A DNA stretch of 62,000 bases from Acanthaster planci. Taxonomy: Eukaryota > Echinodermata > Asteroidea > Valvatida > Acanthasteridae. Both the position numbers and the translations under genes were made by a program. Each line of letters opens with the position of its first letter. Within the stretch, counting starts at the first letter, position 1. The notes beneath the pieces were generated by a model, which had not been told where the DNA came from, made no database searches, and saw only the letters and a list, made by a program, of their open reading frames with translations. The stretch lies in the NCBI RefSeq assembly GCF_001949145.1, contig NW_019091565.1, forward strand, positions 144,066 through 206,065, given 5' to 3'. Positions 1 to 10,054 of this stretch are shown here, one piece after another.

Positions 1-1
1 G

Positions 2-121
2 GCATTTAAGTTCATTTCCTCCCTCAACATGTCGAATGAGCCCGAAGCCGCATTCGCTTTTGAATTTGTCCCATCCCCCGACACGAAAAGCTGGATACGC
101 CGCTGGCTTGATAGATATATG
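2..121 (+). other. open reading segment at the left edge, possible exon end
   Basis: Frame 2 is open from the window edge for about 40 codons. It includes an internal Met followed by an acidic stretch (MSNEPEAAF) and ends with a Trp/Arg-rich stretch (SWIRRWLDRY). The frame then runs into a GTAAGT consensus donor at 121. It does not resemble any exon of the arrestin genes that follow, although by position it would fall in intron 2 of copy A. It may be the end of an exon of another gene or chance. I do not recognise the peptide. Nothing further is visible between 125 and 650 except AT-rich intron-like sequence. Confidence 0.2.
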
Positions 122-650
122 TAAGTGCTCAGTGAATTCGTTTCTTGTCCCGAACTGATTTGCTTTTACCCGGTAAAACTAAAACTAAAAATATTTATCT
201 TGAGACACTTCTAGTGTAAGATATACCAAATGACAAAAAATGCACTCTGCATAGCCGGATCATATATGCTGTTCAACAGTGCACTGGTGCGGCTTATGTT
301 GGTTGTTTCCATTGGTTTCCCTGAAGCATCTTGGGTATGAACATATGGCTTCTTCTAATTTAGATAAAGCCAATAACGCGTAAAGACTTCAACAAATTGG
401 AAACACATCAGGCCCAGGGCAACGTGGACCGCTGTGTGTCATGTAGCGGCCATCGTTATAGCGCAGATACACCAAGACTAATAATGCGGGAGAATGCAAA
501 TACCCAGCTTGTTTGTAATGTCAGACATCACTGTCCCAAGTTTTCCAAAAAAGTTTGAAAGAGTGTCCTTTTTTCTTATCTGCTATTTGGTCCAGTTGCC
601 GACAGGCTCCTTTGATAACCTCTTTTCTTTGTTCACCTTCCCTCTGGCAG

Positions 651-2762
651 CAAGATATGATCACGATGAGCGGGGTTTACACATTCCTCCAGGCAGGAAC
701 AACATTCCCTTCCAGTTCCAGCTTCCGGCCACGCCCTTGCCATCCCCCTTCGAGGGGAAGTACGGCTACGTCCGCTACCAAGCCAAGGCGACAGTGTCAC
801 TAATCCGAACATTCTCTAACAAAGACTACAAAAGCGAGAGGTTTTTCAGTTTGATCGGACCCAGCCTGGATCTCAACCAACATCCTGAAACCCTGGTAGC
901 TTACACAGTGACCGATGCATTGCTTTCCCTTTTCGAGTGATATTGGGTGTATTTTGTCGGTAGAAGTCTGAAAACTTCTTCACAACTCGCTGTAATTTTT
1001 GGCTCACTACAAAAAAGTGCAAAGAATGATTCAATAGCCCATTCCCCCACAAAATGATGGGGGATATAGACACCTACGGGATTTAAGCTAATGCAATCAA
1101 GCAAATTACTGAAAATGCAGACGTACTATGGCGTTTGCCGTTAGACACCATAAATCCATACATTTTGACTTTGAAATTGTAGGTGTCAATTGACTTTACC
1201 TCGGGCTCTGTCTTCCAATTTGCACCTTTTGGAACAAATGTACTATTGCTATCAACAGGAAGAAGTGCATCGCAGCCAAGAGGTAACGGACTGCTGTGGC
1301 TGCACATGCACCCCGGAGATGCTGATCACAGCTGGCCTGCGGAAAACAGGTTATGTTCCCGGGGAAGGCATCTTTGCCACCGGTCAGGTGGATAACCGTG
1401 AAGGGAACGAGACAGTGGCCTTTGAACTGACCCTGCTTCAGGTAATTAACCGACAGACCGCTTAAATTGACCTTATCCCGAATTCGTGGATTCGTAAGCT
1501 TGGAGTTTTATTTAACCGCATCTCTTTAATTCTAAATTTGGCTTTAAATTCACTTTCAATTCTAAAGTGTGAATTAACAAAACCAGTGTAATGTTATGTC
1601 TCCAGGTTTATAAATTCTTAGTTTCTTAGTGCAATATCTCGGTTTCTAGTTGCGAAGTCCCTTTTAAACGCACTCGAAGTGTCTGAAAGATATCATTGGA
1701 TCAAAAAGATGAATTCTTTATCATATCTTACCCCCGAAGGTTATTGAGTTCCGATCAAGAGGCAATACCAAATCAAAAACGTATTCTCTGAGTCATTTTG
1801 AGTCCGACGTTTCGTGCCCAAAGGGTCAAGTGACAAACTTCACCGTTGGCCCGTTACTGGTGCCCCCGGTACCAGCTTCCGGCCTTCTCGGATGTAGTAT
1901 CATCGGCATAGAGTATTACGTTGAGGTAAGCTGGTAGTTAGATTCTAGTATGAGGAACGCCCCCAAACAAGGCTGAACACATTGGCTGCAGGAAACAGTC
2001 GTGATATGAGGTACTCGGAACTCGTTTGAATCGTGAAGGATTTGTCAACTAATAATTATAAAACAATTCACGGCGGGATGTAGGTCCATTTTTTCCCCAA
2101 ACAGTCTGGTCTTTTTCATCTCCTTTTCACCTATTATTTAGCTTTTCCTCTCGTGCATTTTTCGTTTTTTCAGACTTTTTTTTTTGGGGTGGGTGTTTTG
2201 ATTTTTCGCTATTTGGATTTTGGTTACTCCATCTCTGAGTTTCTTTTAGGTGGAAACCGAAGGATTTAGTGCAACATTCGAAGTAATTATTGGTACCGTG
2301 CCTCACCAAATAGTTAGCGGGCCGTCCACCGCTGCCACTGCTCCGCCCATTGGTTTCGAAGGAATAGAATTGTCTGGATTCACCAACGCTCCCTCAGGTG
2401 AGGTAATCTTTATCATTGAAACACATTTTGTGTGTCCATAATCTGTAAGTGTTCCATTTTAAATTAAAAGCAACGGGAAGACAGTCCGCGAAGTCCATGG
2501 TGAATGATTATAGATAGCATTCACCAATACTTGTGTCAGACGTCTTAACTGTCTTTCTCCAATACCGTAATTTTCTTGGTATTCTATGTTCATAGCCTCT
2601 CCACCGGAGGCACCCCCTCCACCGAGTTACGAGGAGGTAGTCGGCGTGGTAGACCGACTGGCTCCAGAGAGGGACCCGGAAGAGTATTTTGGTAACAAGC
2701 AGTTCGTTCCTCGCTATCCTTACTTTAATCTGCAGGCCGACGGGGCTCCTGTTCATCAGTAA
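651..2762 (+). CDS. ARRDC copy A, arrestin domain-containing protein, 5'-truncated by window edge
   Basis: This is an alpha-arrestin gene entering from the left; exons 1 and 2 lie outside the window. Visible exons are 651-895, 1259-1441, 1740-1925, 2250-2397 and 2596-2762 (stop TAA), all with AG acceptors and GT donors and no frame breaks. Landmarks are the N-lobe FEGKYGYVRY strand, the CCGC...GYVPGEGI segment that opens the C-lobe (human ARRDC3 has CCWFC...GYTPGESI), the VIIGTVPH strand (ARRDC3: LVIGTIPLH), and a last exon with APPPPSYEEVV, giving one PPSY WW-domain ligand. Alpha-arrestins are adaptors at plasma membrane and endosome that bring NEDD4-family ubiquitin ligases to membrane cargo; that role here is inferred from the family. 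This is the most divergent of the intact copies. The family call is firm; orthology to a particular vertebrate ARRDC is not. Confidence 0.88.
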
Positions 2763-2927
2763 TGAAAAGAAAAGAAGGCAAAAGAATGTATTTTCCTACA
2801 CTACAAGAAATGTTTTAAACTCATCTTACTTTTTTTAAAAATGTTATCCACCATAACTAAACCATGTTTGTTATGTAGTTTTACCATAACTCAGCCGTTC
2901 ATAACCGCTCCGGCGACAGTCCAAATG

Positions 2928-3289
2928 CACACTGCAAAAACTGTGGTGTTTAATTCAACACCTGCGGTGTTATCAGAGGACTACACCTACACTTTTCACT
3001 GGTGTTAAAAAGCTTGGTGTTATTTTAGCGCTCTTGGTATTACTTTTAACACGTTCCAGTGCACACTCTAAAAGTCCCGATTCAGATTGACCCAGGATTT
3101 CGTCCCATTCGGCATGACCCTTTTCCGAATTATGACCTAGTAAGTGTCAAATATGATCCAAAAGGAGTTTTAGAGTGCATTGTAACACTTATAAGTGTGT
3201 AAAGTAACACCGGCGTTGTCAAAGTAACACCCTGTGGTGTGGTCATCTTAAATATTTTGTTTCTAAAACACAACAGTTTTTGCAGTGTA
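2928..3289. mobile_element. MITE-like element with ACTGCAAAAAC termini
   Basis: The left end reads ACACTGCAAAAACTGTGGTG and the right end is its near inverse (AACAGTTTTTGCAGTGT). The ends enclose about 360 bases rich in GGTGTTA/TAACACC words, and there is no ORF. This is a non-autonomous DNA transposon by structure. The superfamily cannot be fixed without an alignment of copies. Confidence 0.7.
3060..3180. mobile_element. nested inverted-repeat element inside the 2.9-kb MITE
   Basis: GCACACTCTAAAA at 3061 is mirrored by TTTTAGAGTGCA at 3168-3179, bounding about 120 bases of different composition from the surrounding GGTGTTA-rich element. It looks like a small second insertion, or an internal hairpin of the host element. 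Confidence 0.45.
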
Positions 3290-3978
3290 GCTTTGTGTAA
3301 CACACACGCAATAAACTACCTCTTGGATTGGTCACATCATGTTTGACTAACGTCAGCGTGTCAACGTTTACTTGAAAAAGTCAAAATAAGGATACATATT
3401 TGTGATGGAAAACGGAACATGAGAAATTCAGTGTTGGTTAAGACTATACACGAGGTATAGTGGTAGAGACTACCACGTAACAAAAATTACTGTGTTGCGA
3501 TAGCACTGTAGACACCTTCTGGCGCGAGATAGCTTCAGGCAAGGCCGTTGTGTTGATTCCCAAAGTTAATGTGTTTTTTTTCAATGACTACTCAAATTTA
3601 GGTAAAAAAAAAATGGCTGCGTGTCTTTGTTTGCACGCGTCACGCGTTGAGTATGTATTTACCAGTTATTTGAGAATTAAGAAATTTAATATCTCTACAG
3701 CGTATTTGGATATTATTAGTATCTTGTTCGTGGTGTGAATGGCATTAGATGTCGCCCTGGCCTATTTGCCACCGTAGAGGGGGCACTTGTGTACCACAGA
3801 AAAATTGAACGTGTGCGTGTTTGTTTCTTTCAACCGTAACCTACCTTGCAGAATAATAGCTATAAACGTGCCATGTTCACTTTTCACGCCCGTGTTTCAT
3901 GTTTGTTACCTTAGCCCACGGATGTATATAAAAAAAACCTGGACATGCAATGCCTTTGTATGGAAAAGAAGCCAACCA

Positions 3979-4086
3979 GCGGCCATTTTACCGAGCAGAA
4001 TACAAAAGCGCGGGTTGGCCCCCTTCTATTGACGTCAGAAAGAACAAAGCAGGAAAGCTTTGTATTCGGCCCGGTAAAATGGCCGC
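3979..4086. repeat. inverted repeat, arms of about 29 bases
   Basis: GCGGCCATTTTACCG at 3979 is mirrored by CGGTAAAATGGCCGC ending at 4086. The arms continue inward through GAATACAAA and TTTGTATTC. The spacer is about 50 bases. It is probably a short foldback element. Confidence 0.6.
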
Positions 4087-7077
4087 GAGTGGATTCAATG
4101 ACTCTGTGAGCTGATTTAAGGGCATTGTGAGTCCAGATTTTATTATACACGTCCGTGTCTTAGCCCCAGCTGGCTAGAATGTACAACCGGTGGGTAGTTG
4201 GGCAGAACTGGTGCTAAATATTTTGTGCCTAATAGGGTGTGTGCAGTAGCAGCATGCCATGCGTGTTGTCGTTTCTCCCTGCAATACGTCAATGCTATAG
4301 CATCGTTGTAGTTATAATAATCCGTTGACGAAACTTGTCTCGAGTAAAATTGAAAGGTTTGCATGGTTACCACAGTTATCAGACGAAAGATTCTCATTCC
4401 TGTTAATATTTAATAAAAAAGTGATGAACGTTTGTTAAGAAGAAAATGGTATTGCATTCTCGGCCTTTCGGTTTGATATGAAGACTTACCTCAGAATGTG
4501 CTGATATTTCCTTTAAAATGTTTCAACATTTTTTTTATCTACAGCTGAAAAAAGTCTTCATTCCTAAACATTGTAGTGTCATCTAGAAAGTGTTGTTATT
4601 ATAAAAGTTACTCATTGTGAAAACGCTTTGTGAAATATTGTATGCGGTACGTTAAAGGAACTTTAGAGCCCCGAAGCAAATTATCACAGTAAAGATTATA
4701 TACGGGATGGAATTTCTGAAATAGACGTCAGGGCACGCTTATCTTCTTCCAAGGTGTCACTGAGGTACGAAAGCTGGGGGGCGGCGGGGGGAAGGGGTTA
4801 GGTTACCCCCCCATCATATTTACACCACTGAAAGCATACACTGTATAGCAATTAACGTAATCTTTGAAAGGTCGCTGCACCATGCGATAAAACAACTGTT
4901 AATGGGAATTTTGGAGAGCGAAAAGAATATTGAGAACTGGTTCAGATACTGCCTTTTAATGGCAAGTTAATAATCAACAAAATACCTGTAAGACGTAATA
5001 GACACCAGTGTGTATTTCTTGTTTGTAGGTTGCTTGTTTATGGCTTTAAAAGCTCTTATACCCATGTAAATATGCCTGTCCTGATGTAGTTGAGTGTTCA
5101 TTCTGGAAAAAAAATTGTCCAAATGTGCTGGGCCAACCTGTACCTCTAAAGAAATCCATGCAATCATCCTTTTACAAGAATCTTTTTTAACATTGCGTAT
5201 CGGAAAAGGCAATCCGACTCTAGGGACGAGTATGCCAAGGTTATTTAAGTTTAAGTGTTCACTATAACCGTGACTAAGAGTTTCTCATCATCTTTTCATT
5301 GATGCCTTTCTTGCTTTGTTGCTTATGGTCAAGTGCATCGTTGCATGTAAGAAATGTAAATGAACCCGATGATGTTAATAAAATAGATTAAGAATTCTTG
5401 TCCATCTGTGAGCTTATATTTTAATAACAAAGTACAAACTGATAATGCATTCGTAGAGTATCACTTTAAAACACACTTCTTATTGTCATACCTCTGTCTT
5501 GGATAATATCTGTTCATTGGCCAAGAATAATCACATGATAGGGCAATATATCTGCATATCACACTCACTGTGAGACATCTTAGTTTACCGATAGCACGTA
5601 CAGGCGTCAGGAGAGGTCTCGAAGTTTTAGGTTACCAGGAATTCAATCAGTGGTCACACTTGTATAACAGACCCGTTCTCGTTCCAGCAGCGTATAAGGT
5701 AATGCAGGGACCACTAACGAGACTACATGATATGTGCATGCACTCATTGCTTTCACATTATCCTTCACGTCCTTAAAGGTCTTTTAAAGGGGGTCAGTTA
5801 CTATATAGGCCGTAAAAGTACAGTGATTGGTCAACGCAGGACGCATGAGCTCCTAATCCTCATTCTGAATGGCAACAGGGCAGTACCAGCTCAATGATAT
5901 CCATAATCGGGGCTCATTAAAAAAAACATTAAAGAGGTGTCATTTTGTTTACAGTATGTAAAACTACATAACACATTTTAAATTTTCCAATCGTAAAAAC
6001 ATGTCATAGCAAAATCTGCAATGTTAGATCTCGTGTAAACACCGTGACCAAATAACCTGTAGGCCCTAAGTTGACTCCAGCTGAAACATCAACGTCCTCG
6101 ATGGGCGGGTGACATTGTGTCATGTGTTTTGGCCCACTTCTGTCCAATTAACAGAAGGGTTCAATTATACATTGAATTTGCTTCGAGTGCTACAAATAAG
6201 AAGAATTCGAGTGATGGGGGAGGGTCCATGGTCCTTTAGGACCCATCGTAAGGAACGCACTACTTCTTGTTTCAGTACACATAAGGTCAGACTGTGGGAA
6301 ATCGTGATAATAAGACAGAAACGTTAATATATTTTGCCGAGAAGATGTTATCAAGAGGCATTTTTTTCTCACATTGGACAACCCCGATGGATGCGGTCTA
6401 CAAAATGTCGAAGGTAAGAGATCAGTCCACCTGCTACGAAATCAATAATGACACTCGGACAATCATACGTATAAATCATAATCAATAAAGGCAGATATGG
6501 AGATCGTTGTGCGCAACAGCGTATAGCGTACATAGGCGTATGTCCACGTTTGTCTCGTACTGTTAGGCCTACTTTCTGAGTTTTAGATCGATGAACATGA
6601 TTTCGATGACTAACTATACTGCTGTAAACTTGGCTCAGTAAATTTATGACCGTATAAGATTTGCCTATTTAGTTGTTCTCATTAATTTTTTCCTGTGTAC
6701 ACGTTTGCTTGTAGTTTAATAAAATTAATTATTATTACGAATTTGGGATGCTTTTATAAGTCATTCCGTGTTTTGAAACACCTATCTAAAGCATTCTTGG
6801 TAATAGATAAGAGCATTAGATCATGTTTTATACTATGATGACTGCTATCAATTTAATTTTTCTTCTCCTAGTTATGCAAAGCAAACGAAATGGGACACAT
6901 TTGCGACAGCCACAGCGCCCATGGGTCCCTGAATCAGACAAATAAATGCCATCAAAGACTTTTTGGCAACTGTCTGAGTCACAATTGAACCTCCAAAAAA
7001 TAAAAAGATAATAAACTATGGTGACAGAGAGGTTTTAAACTATAAATCATGCTTTTACAAAATACGAGCGATTCACA

Positions 7078-7217
7078 TAGTGCGCCACCAAGAGTTTGCA
7101 ATGCGTTGGCCAATCATAACGCGCGAAATTTGTCGAACCTTTCCAAACGCACATTGGGTCAACAAATTTCGCGCATTGTGATTGGTCAACGCGTTGTGAA
7201 CTCTTGATGGCGCACTA
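7078..7217. mobile_element. foldback MITE, 56-base inverted arms
   Basis: The arms at 7078-7133 and 7162-7217 are inverted copies of each other (TAGTGCGCCACCAAGAG... and ...CTCTTGATGGCGCACTA) with a few mismatches and a 28-base loop. Further copies occur at 25914-26053 (full) and 31175-31232 (one arm). It has no coding capacity. Confidence 0.75.
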
Positions 7218-7431
7218 CTGTGAAACGGCTGTATTGTTTCCATATTGACTAATGTTGATCACACAATCATCGTAGATAAACAAAACCAGGCTGTTGTGGT
7301 GATTTTTTATGACCGAACAGCTAAGCGTCTGGGAGTTGCATTCAGAGCCAATTGAGCGAGCCTCTAATTTGAAAAAAATGAAAATTGCATGTTTTCATGA
7401 TACCAGTTTTAAGACTTTTTGAAATAAACAG

Positions 7432-8636
7432 GAAGAAACGCTGCACTACGGCCAAGTAATGGGGTGTTTTTGGCTGTGGACGTACTCCGGAGGTGCTCCT
7501 TACTGCCGTCTTGCCGAAGGAGGGCTATGACGACATTTACGTCACTGGTCACGTGGACAACCGTCGACGGGGAGGAGAAATGCCCTTCACTTTTACTCTT
7601 TTTCAGGTAAACAACTGTTATTGCTGCGCTCAATCAAGCAATTGAACCAGTTGCTACTCAAGCTCTGTAAATTTACCGCTACATTCTACATTTTGGTTTT
7701 AAGGTGTCAGGCCGGTTTCCCCAATGGCGAGAATTTTGCAGGTTATTTCCGCATGAGATCTTTGCATGCAGTTTGTCTTTTTCAGGCTCTTGACTTTAAA
7801 GTTGTGTGGATAGATGTGTTGTAACATTAACACACAGTAAGCAAAATATGCAGCCACGCCATTATCAATTGCAATCTATTATTAATCGAATTCCAGTTAA
7901 GAGAAAAATGAAAACAAAAAATTAATTCAATTATGTGTCACATAAATAGCTTAATCATTTCAGCTTCAGAGTTTCTGTGTAATCATTGAGTTTTTCTCAC
8001 ATTAAATGGTATCATGCCGGTAGAATTCGTTGACTGCAGATGCCGTAGGAAGAGATGTATATTAGGGATTGCCCCTTTCTACATGTAGTTATTGATAACC
8101 AAGTTCCTGAGTCACTGTCTAGGTTGACTGTCGAAGGTTCCATGTGTAAATGGAAGTTGTTATCGGCACCGTGCCTCACCGACTGGTCTATCCCTTTGTT
8201 CCAACTGCAACACCCATTGAAGATGACGGAACAGAACTCAGTGCATGGACTGGTGACCCACTTTGTGGTAAGTGAGGTCACGTGCATAAATGATTGGAAC
8301 GCATTTCCATGGTTGTCGTTCGTTTGTTTGACCTGAAAATTTCTTCTAATAATAGTGTGACGGAATTACCGAGATACCCCGGACTATAAGTGTTCCCCCG
8401 GTGGTCACTCAGCCAGCGTGGTACTCCTTCAGGGAAACCTACGACCGGAGGGGCAGGCCCGTTGGGCGGAGATGTATCGCCTAATGCACAACCTCCGCAG
8501 GGACAGACATGGCAACGGGACGGGACAAGAACAGACGGGACAAGTAACTGTATTGGAGCCTCTTTTATTCACACCCCAATATCATACAAGACAATGTGAG
8601 CCTCCAGGTGGTCACTTTAATGTGGTACCCTAAAAG
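7432..8636 (+). pseudogene. decayed ARRDC copy (exons 4, 6 and possibly 7)
   Basis: Exon 4-like sequence spans 7432-7606 with intact AG and GT borders. It is 175 bases long against 183 in other copies: three codons of the FVPGEG stretch are missing and one extra T in a TGTTTTTGG run near 7464 shifts the frame. After the shift it reads CFGCGRTPEVLLTAVLPK. Exon 6-like sequence spans 8123-8267, keeps its length phase (145 bases) and reads MEVVIGTVPHRLV, but has an in-frame TAA at 8147-8149. A possible exon 7 (about 8414-8633) ends with LLFTPQYHTRQ, comparable with QFVPRYPYFN, but has no PPxY motif. Exons 1-3 and 5 were not found. Two independent lesions make a functional gene unlikely. Confidence 0.65.
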
Positions 8637-9594
8637 GACTGTCGGACTTCAGTTGCAAACTATTCATTAATAATTACGCTTTAAAAGAACTTCTTGTAAA
8701 TCTGACTGACTTATTTTCAAATTTTGGTAAGAAAAGTAACACTTATTTGGATGATAATACGTTTAAATATAACAATGAAAGCTTATTCTTCGAGTTTATA
8801 GTGTTTCAACGTATCAGTGTCATGGATTTGCTACATTTTTTCTACCATCTCACGGTGTTGCTTTTTTATAAGGCTATTATTAACGACCTTACCAGTATAC
8901 ATCTAACTGACTTATGGTCCGTCCTAAACCTCTGGGGAAATTATTTCTCACGATGCTAAATTCAACAATTACTTATTTCCATGAATATGGGTAAATAGTA
9001 CACGAATGTGGAATATGGATATACCAGCAGAAGCTTCTAAAATACCGTCGCAAACACTGGGTTGATAAAGGCCATAAAATACACGTTATAACAAAGAATA
9101 GGTATTCGAATAAGACTTTTTGAAGTTTAATTAAGTTGCTTGAGATGTTTGAGATTGTTTTAAAAACCAATCCACTCATCGCATTTATCACACATGCATG
9201 CACATTAATATTGCACACATCTAGTCATAACACACATATTTTAGCATCGGCATATACATATACCGCACAGATGTATCGCACTTGCATGTGGTTCCCTATA
9301 TCCGTCAAACGTCGCATAAACATACTGGCACTGCACACATTAAGATCAAACAATGCTGACAAACATAAGACGTAGCACGAATAAGAAACATCGCTCACAC
9401 AATAATAGACATCACACATTGATTGCACACTCCCACACAAATTGTGAACGTTGCACACAATTCGCAATACTGGGCTGGCCATAGCTGAACCTGAAAAAAC
9501 AGTTTGCGTGACAAAATGGAGGACGAAATTTATATATTCTTTTACCATATATAGTGACTCCATGTACGTAAGCCTTCTTGTACAAGGCCACGGA
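8637..9594. other. intergenic region with CA-rich stretch
   Basis: No coding signal is seen. From about 9180 to 9470 there is a degenerate CACACAT/GCACAC-rich stretch that gives open frames on both strands because of its composition. Confidence 0.4.
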
Positions 9595-10054
9595 GGTGGG
9601 GGTCAAAGTTTTCGCGTAGTACGATGGTCAGAGCAGGACAAAAATCCGTTTTTCAGAGCATTGCACCATACAGTCCCAAATCCTATGATTTCAATACGAT
9701 TTTTTACATGCACGGGGGGACTGAAAACGCCACAACGTCACAGGCAAAAGTTCCTCGATCTCTACCTGCTTTCCCCACGACCGAAAAATTGAAAAAAATC
9801 ACGGATACTGTAATGAAATTTAGGGTGCATTTTAACAGTTTTTGTTTTTCCATCTTAAAGAAAAGATGATGTGTGGGGTCATTTAAAGCTGGGCAAGTAT
9901 CATTGATCCATTAGTGCACTACATAGTGCAGTTATAGATGAATGCATTTCCATATGAATTTGATTCTGCTCATGCGTCCGTTAGGAAACACCTGATTATT
10001 TCCAGGGAACACTCCTGTCCTTTCTCTCTGGCGTTAGTATCAGTACTACACACG
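9595..10054 (+). promoter_or_regulatory. conserved 5' flank of copy B
   Basis: Segments here recur upstream of copies C and D: GGTCAAAGTTTTCGCGTAGT near 9601 matches GTCAAAGTCTTCGTGTTAT near 20412 and GTCAAAGTCTTCGCGTAGTG near 32301. The word GCGTCCGTTAGG near 9974 also recurs with small changes. A TTAG acceptor-like site precedes the start codon, and copies C and D have better pyrimidine-tract/CAG sites, so a non-coding first exon upstream is likely. No TATA box was assigned. The regulatory role is inferred from conservation only. Confidence 0.35.

Larger units (their letters stand above)
2763..7431. other. intergenic region between copy A and the decayed copy
   Basis: No coding exon was found. 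The region holds two inverted-repeat elements near 2.9 and 4.0 kb and a strong foldback at 7.1 kb (listed separately), plus a G/C homopolymer patch near 4770-4815. AATAAA words at 3310 and 4411 could serve copy A as polyadenylation signals. The rest is AT-rich with only short open frames. Confidence 0.5.

Noticed and set aside
9225-9563. 112-codon minus-strand and 113-codon plus-strand ORFs near 9.2-9.8 kb
   Set aside because: They overlap on opposite strands in a CA-rich low-complexity stretch. No similarity is seen and there is no matching frame in the flanks of copies C and D.
9938-10054. N-terminal extension of copy B exon 1 (39 codons before MGKLQQF)
   Set aside because: The upstream frame is not conserved in C and D. 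Acceptor-like sites just before MGKL in all three copies indicate that MGKL is the start.
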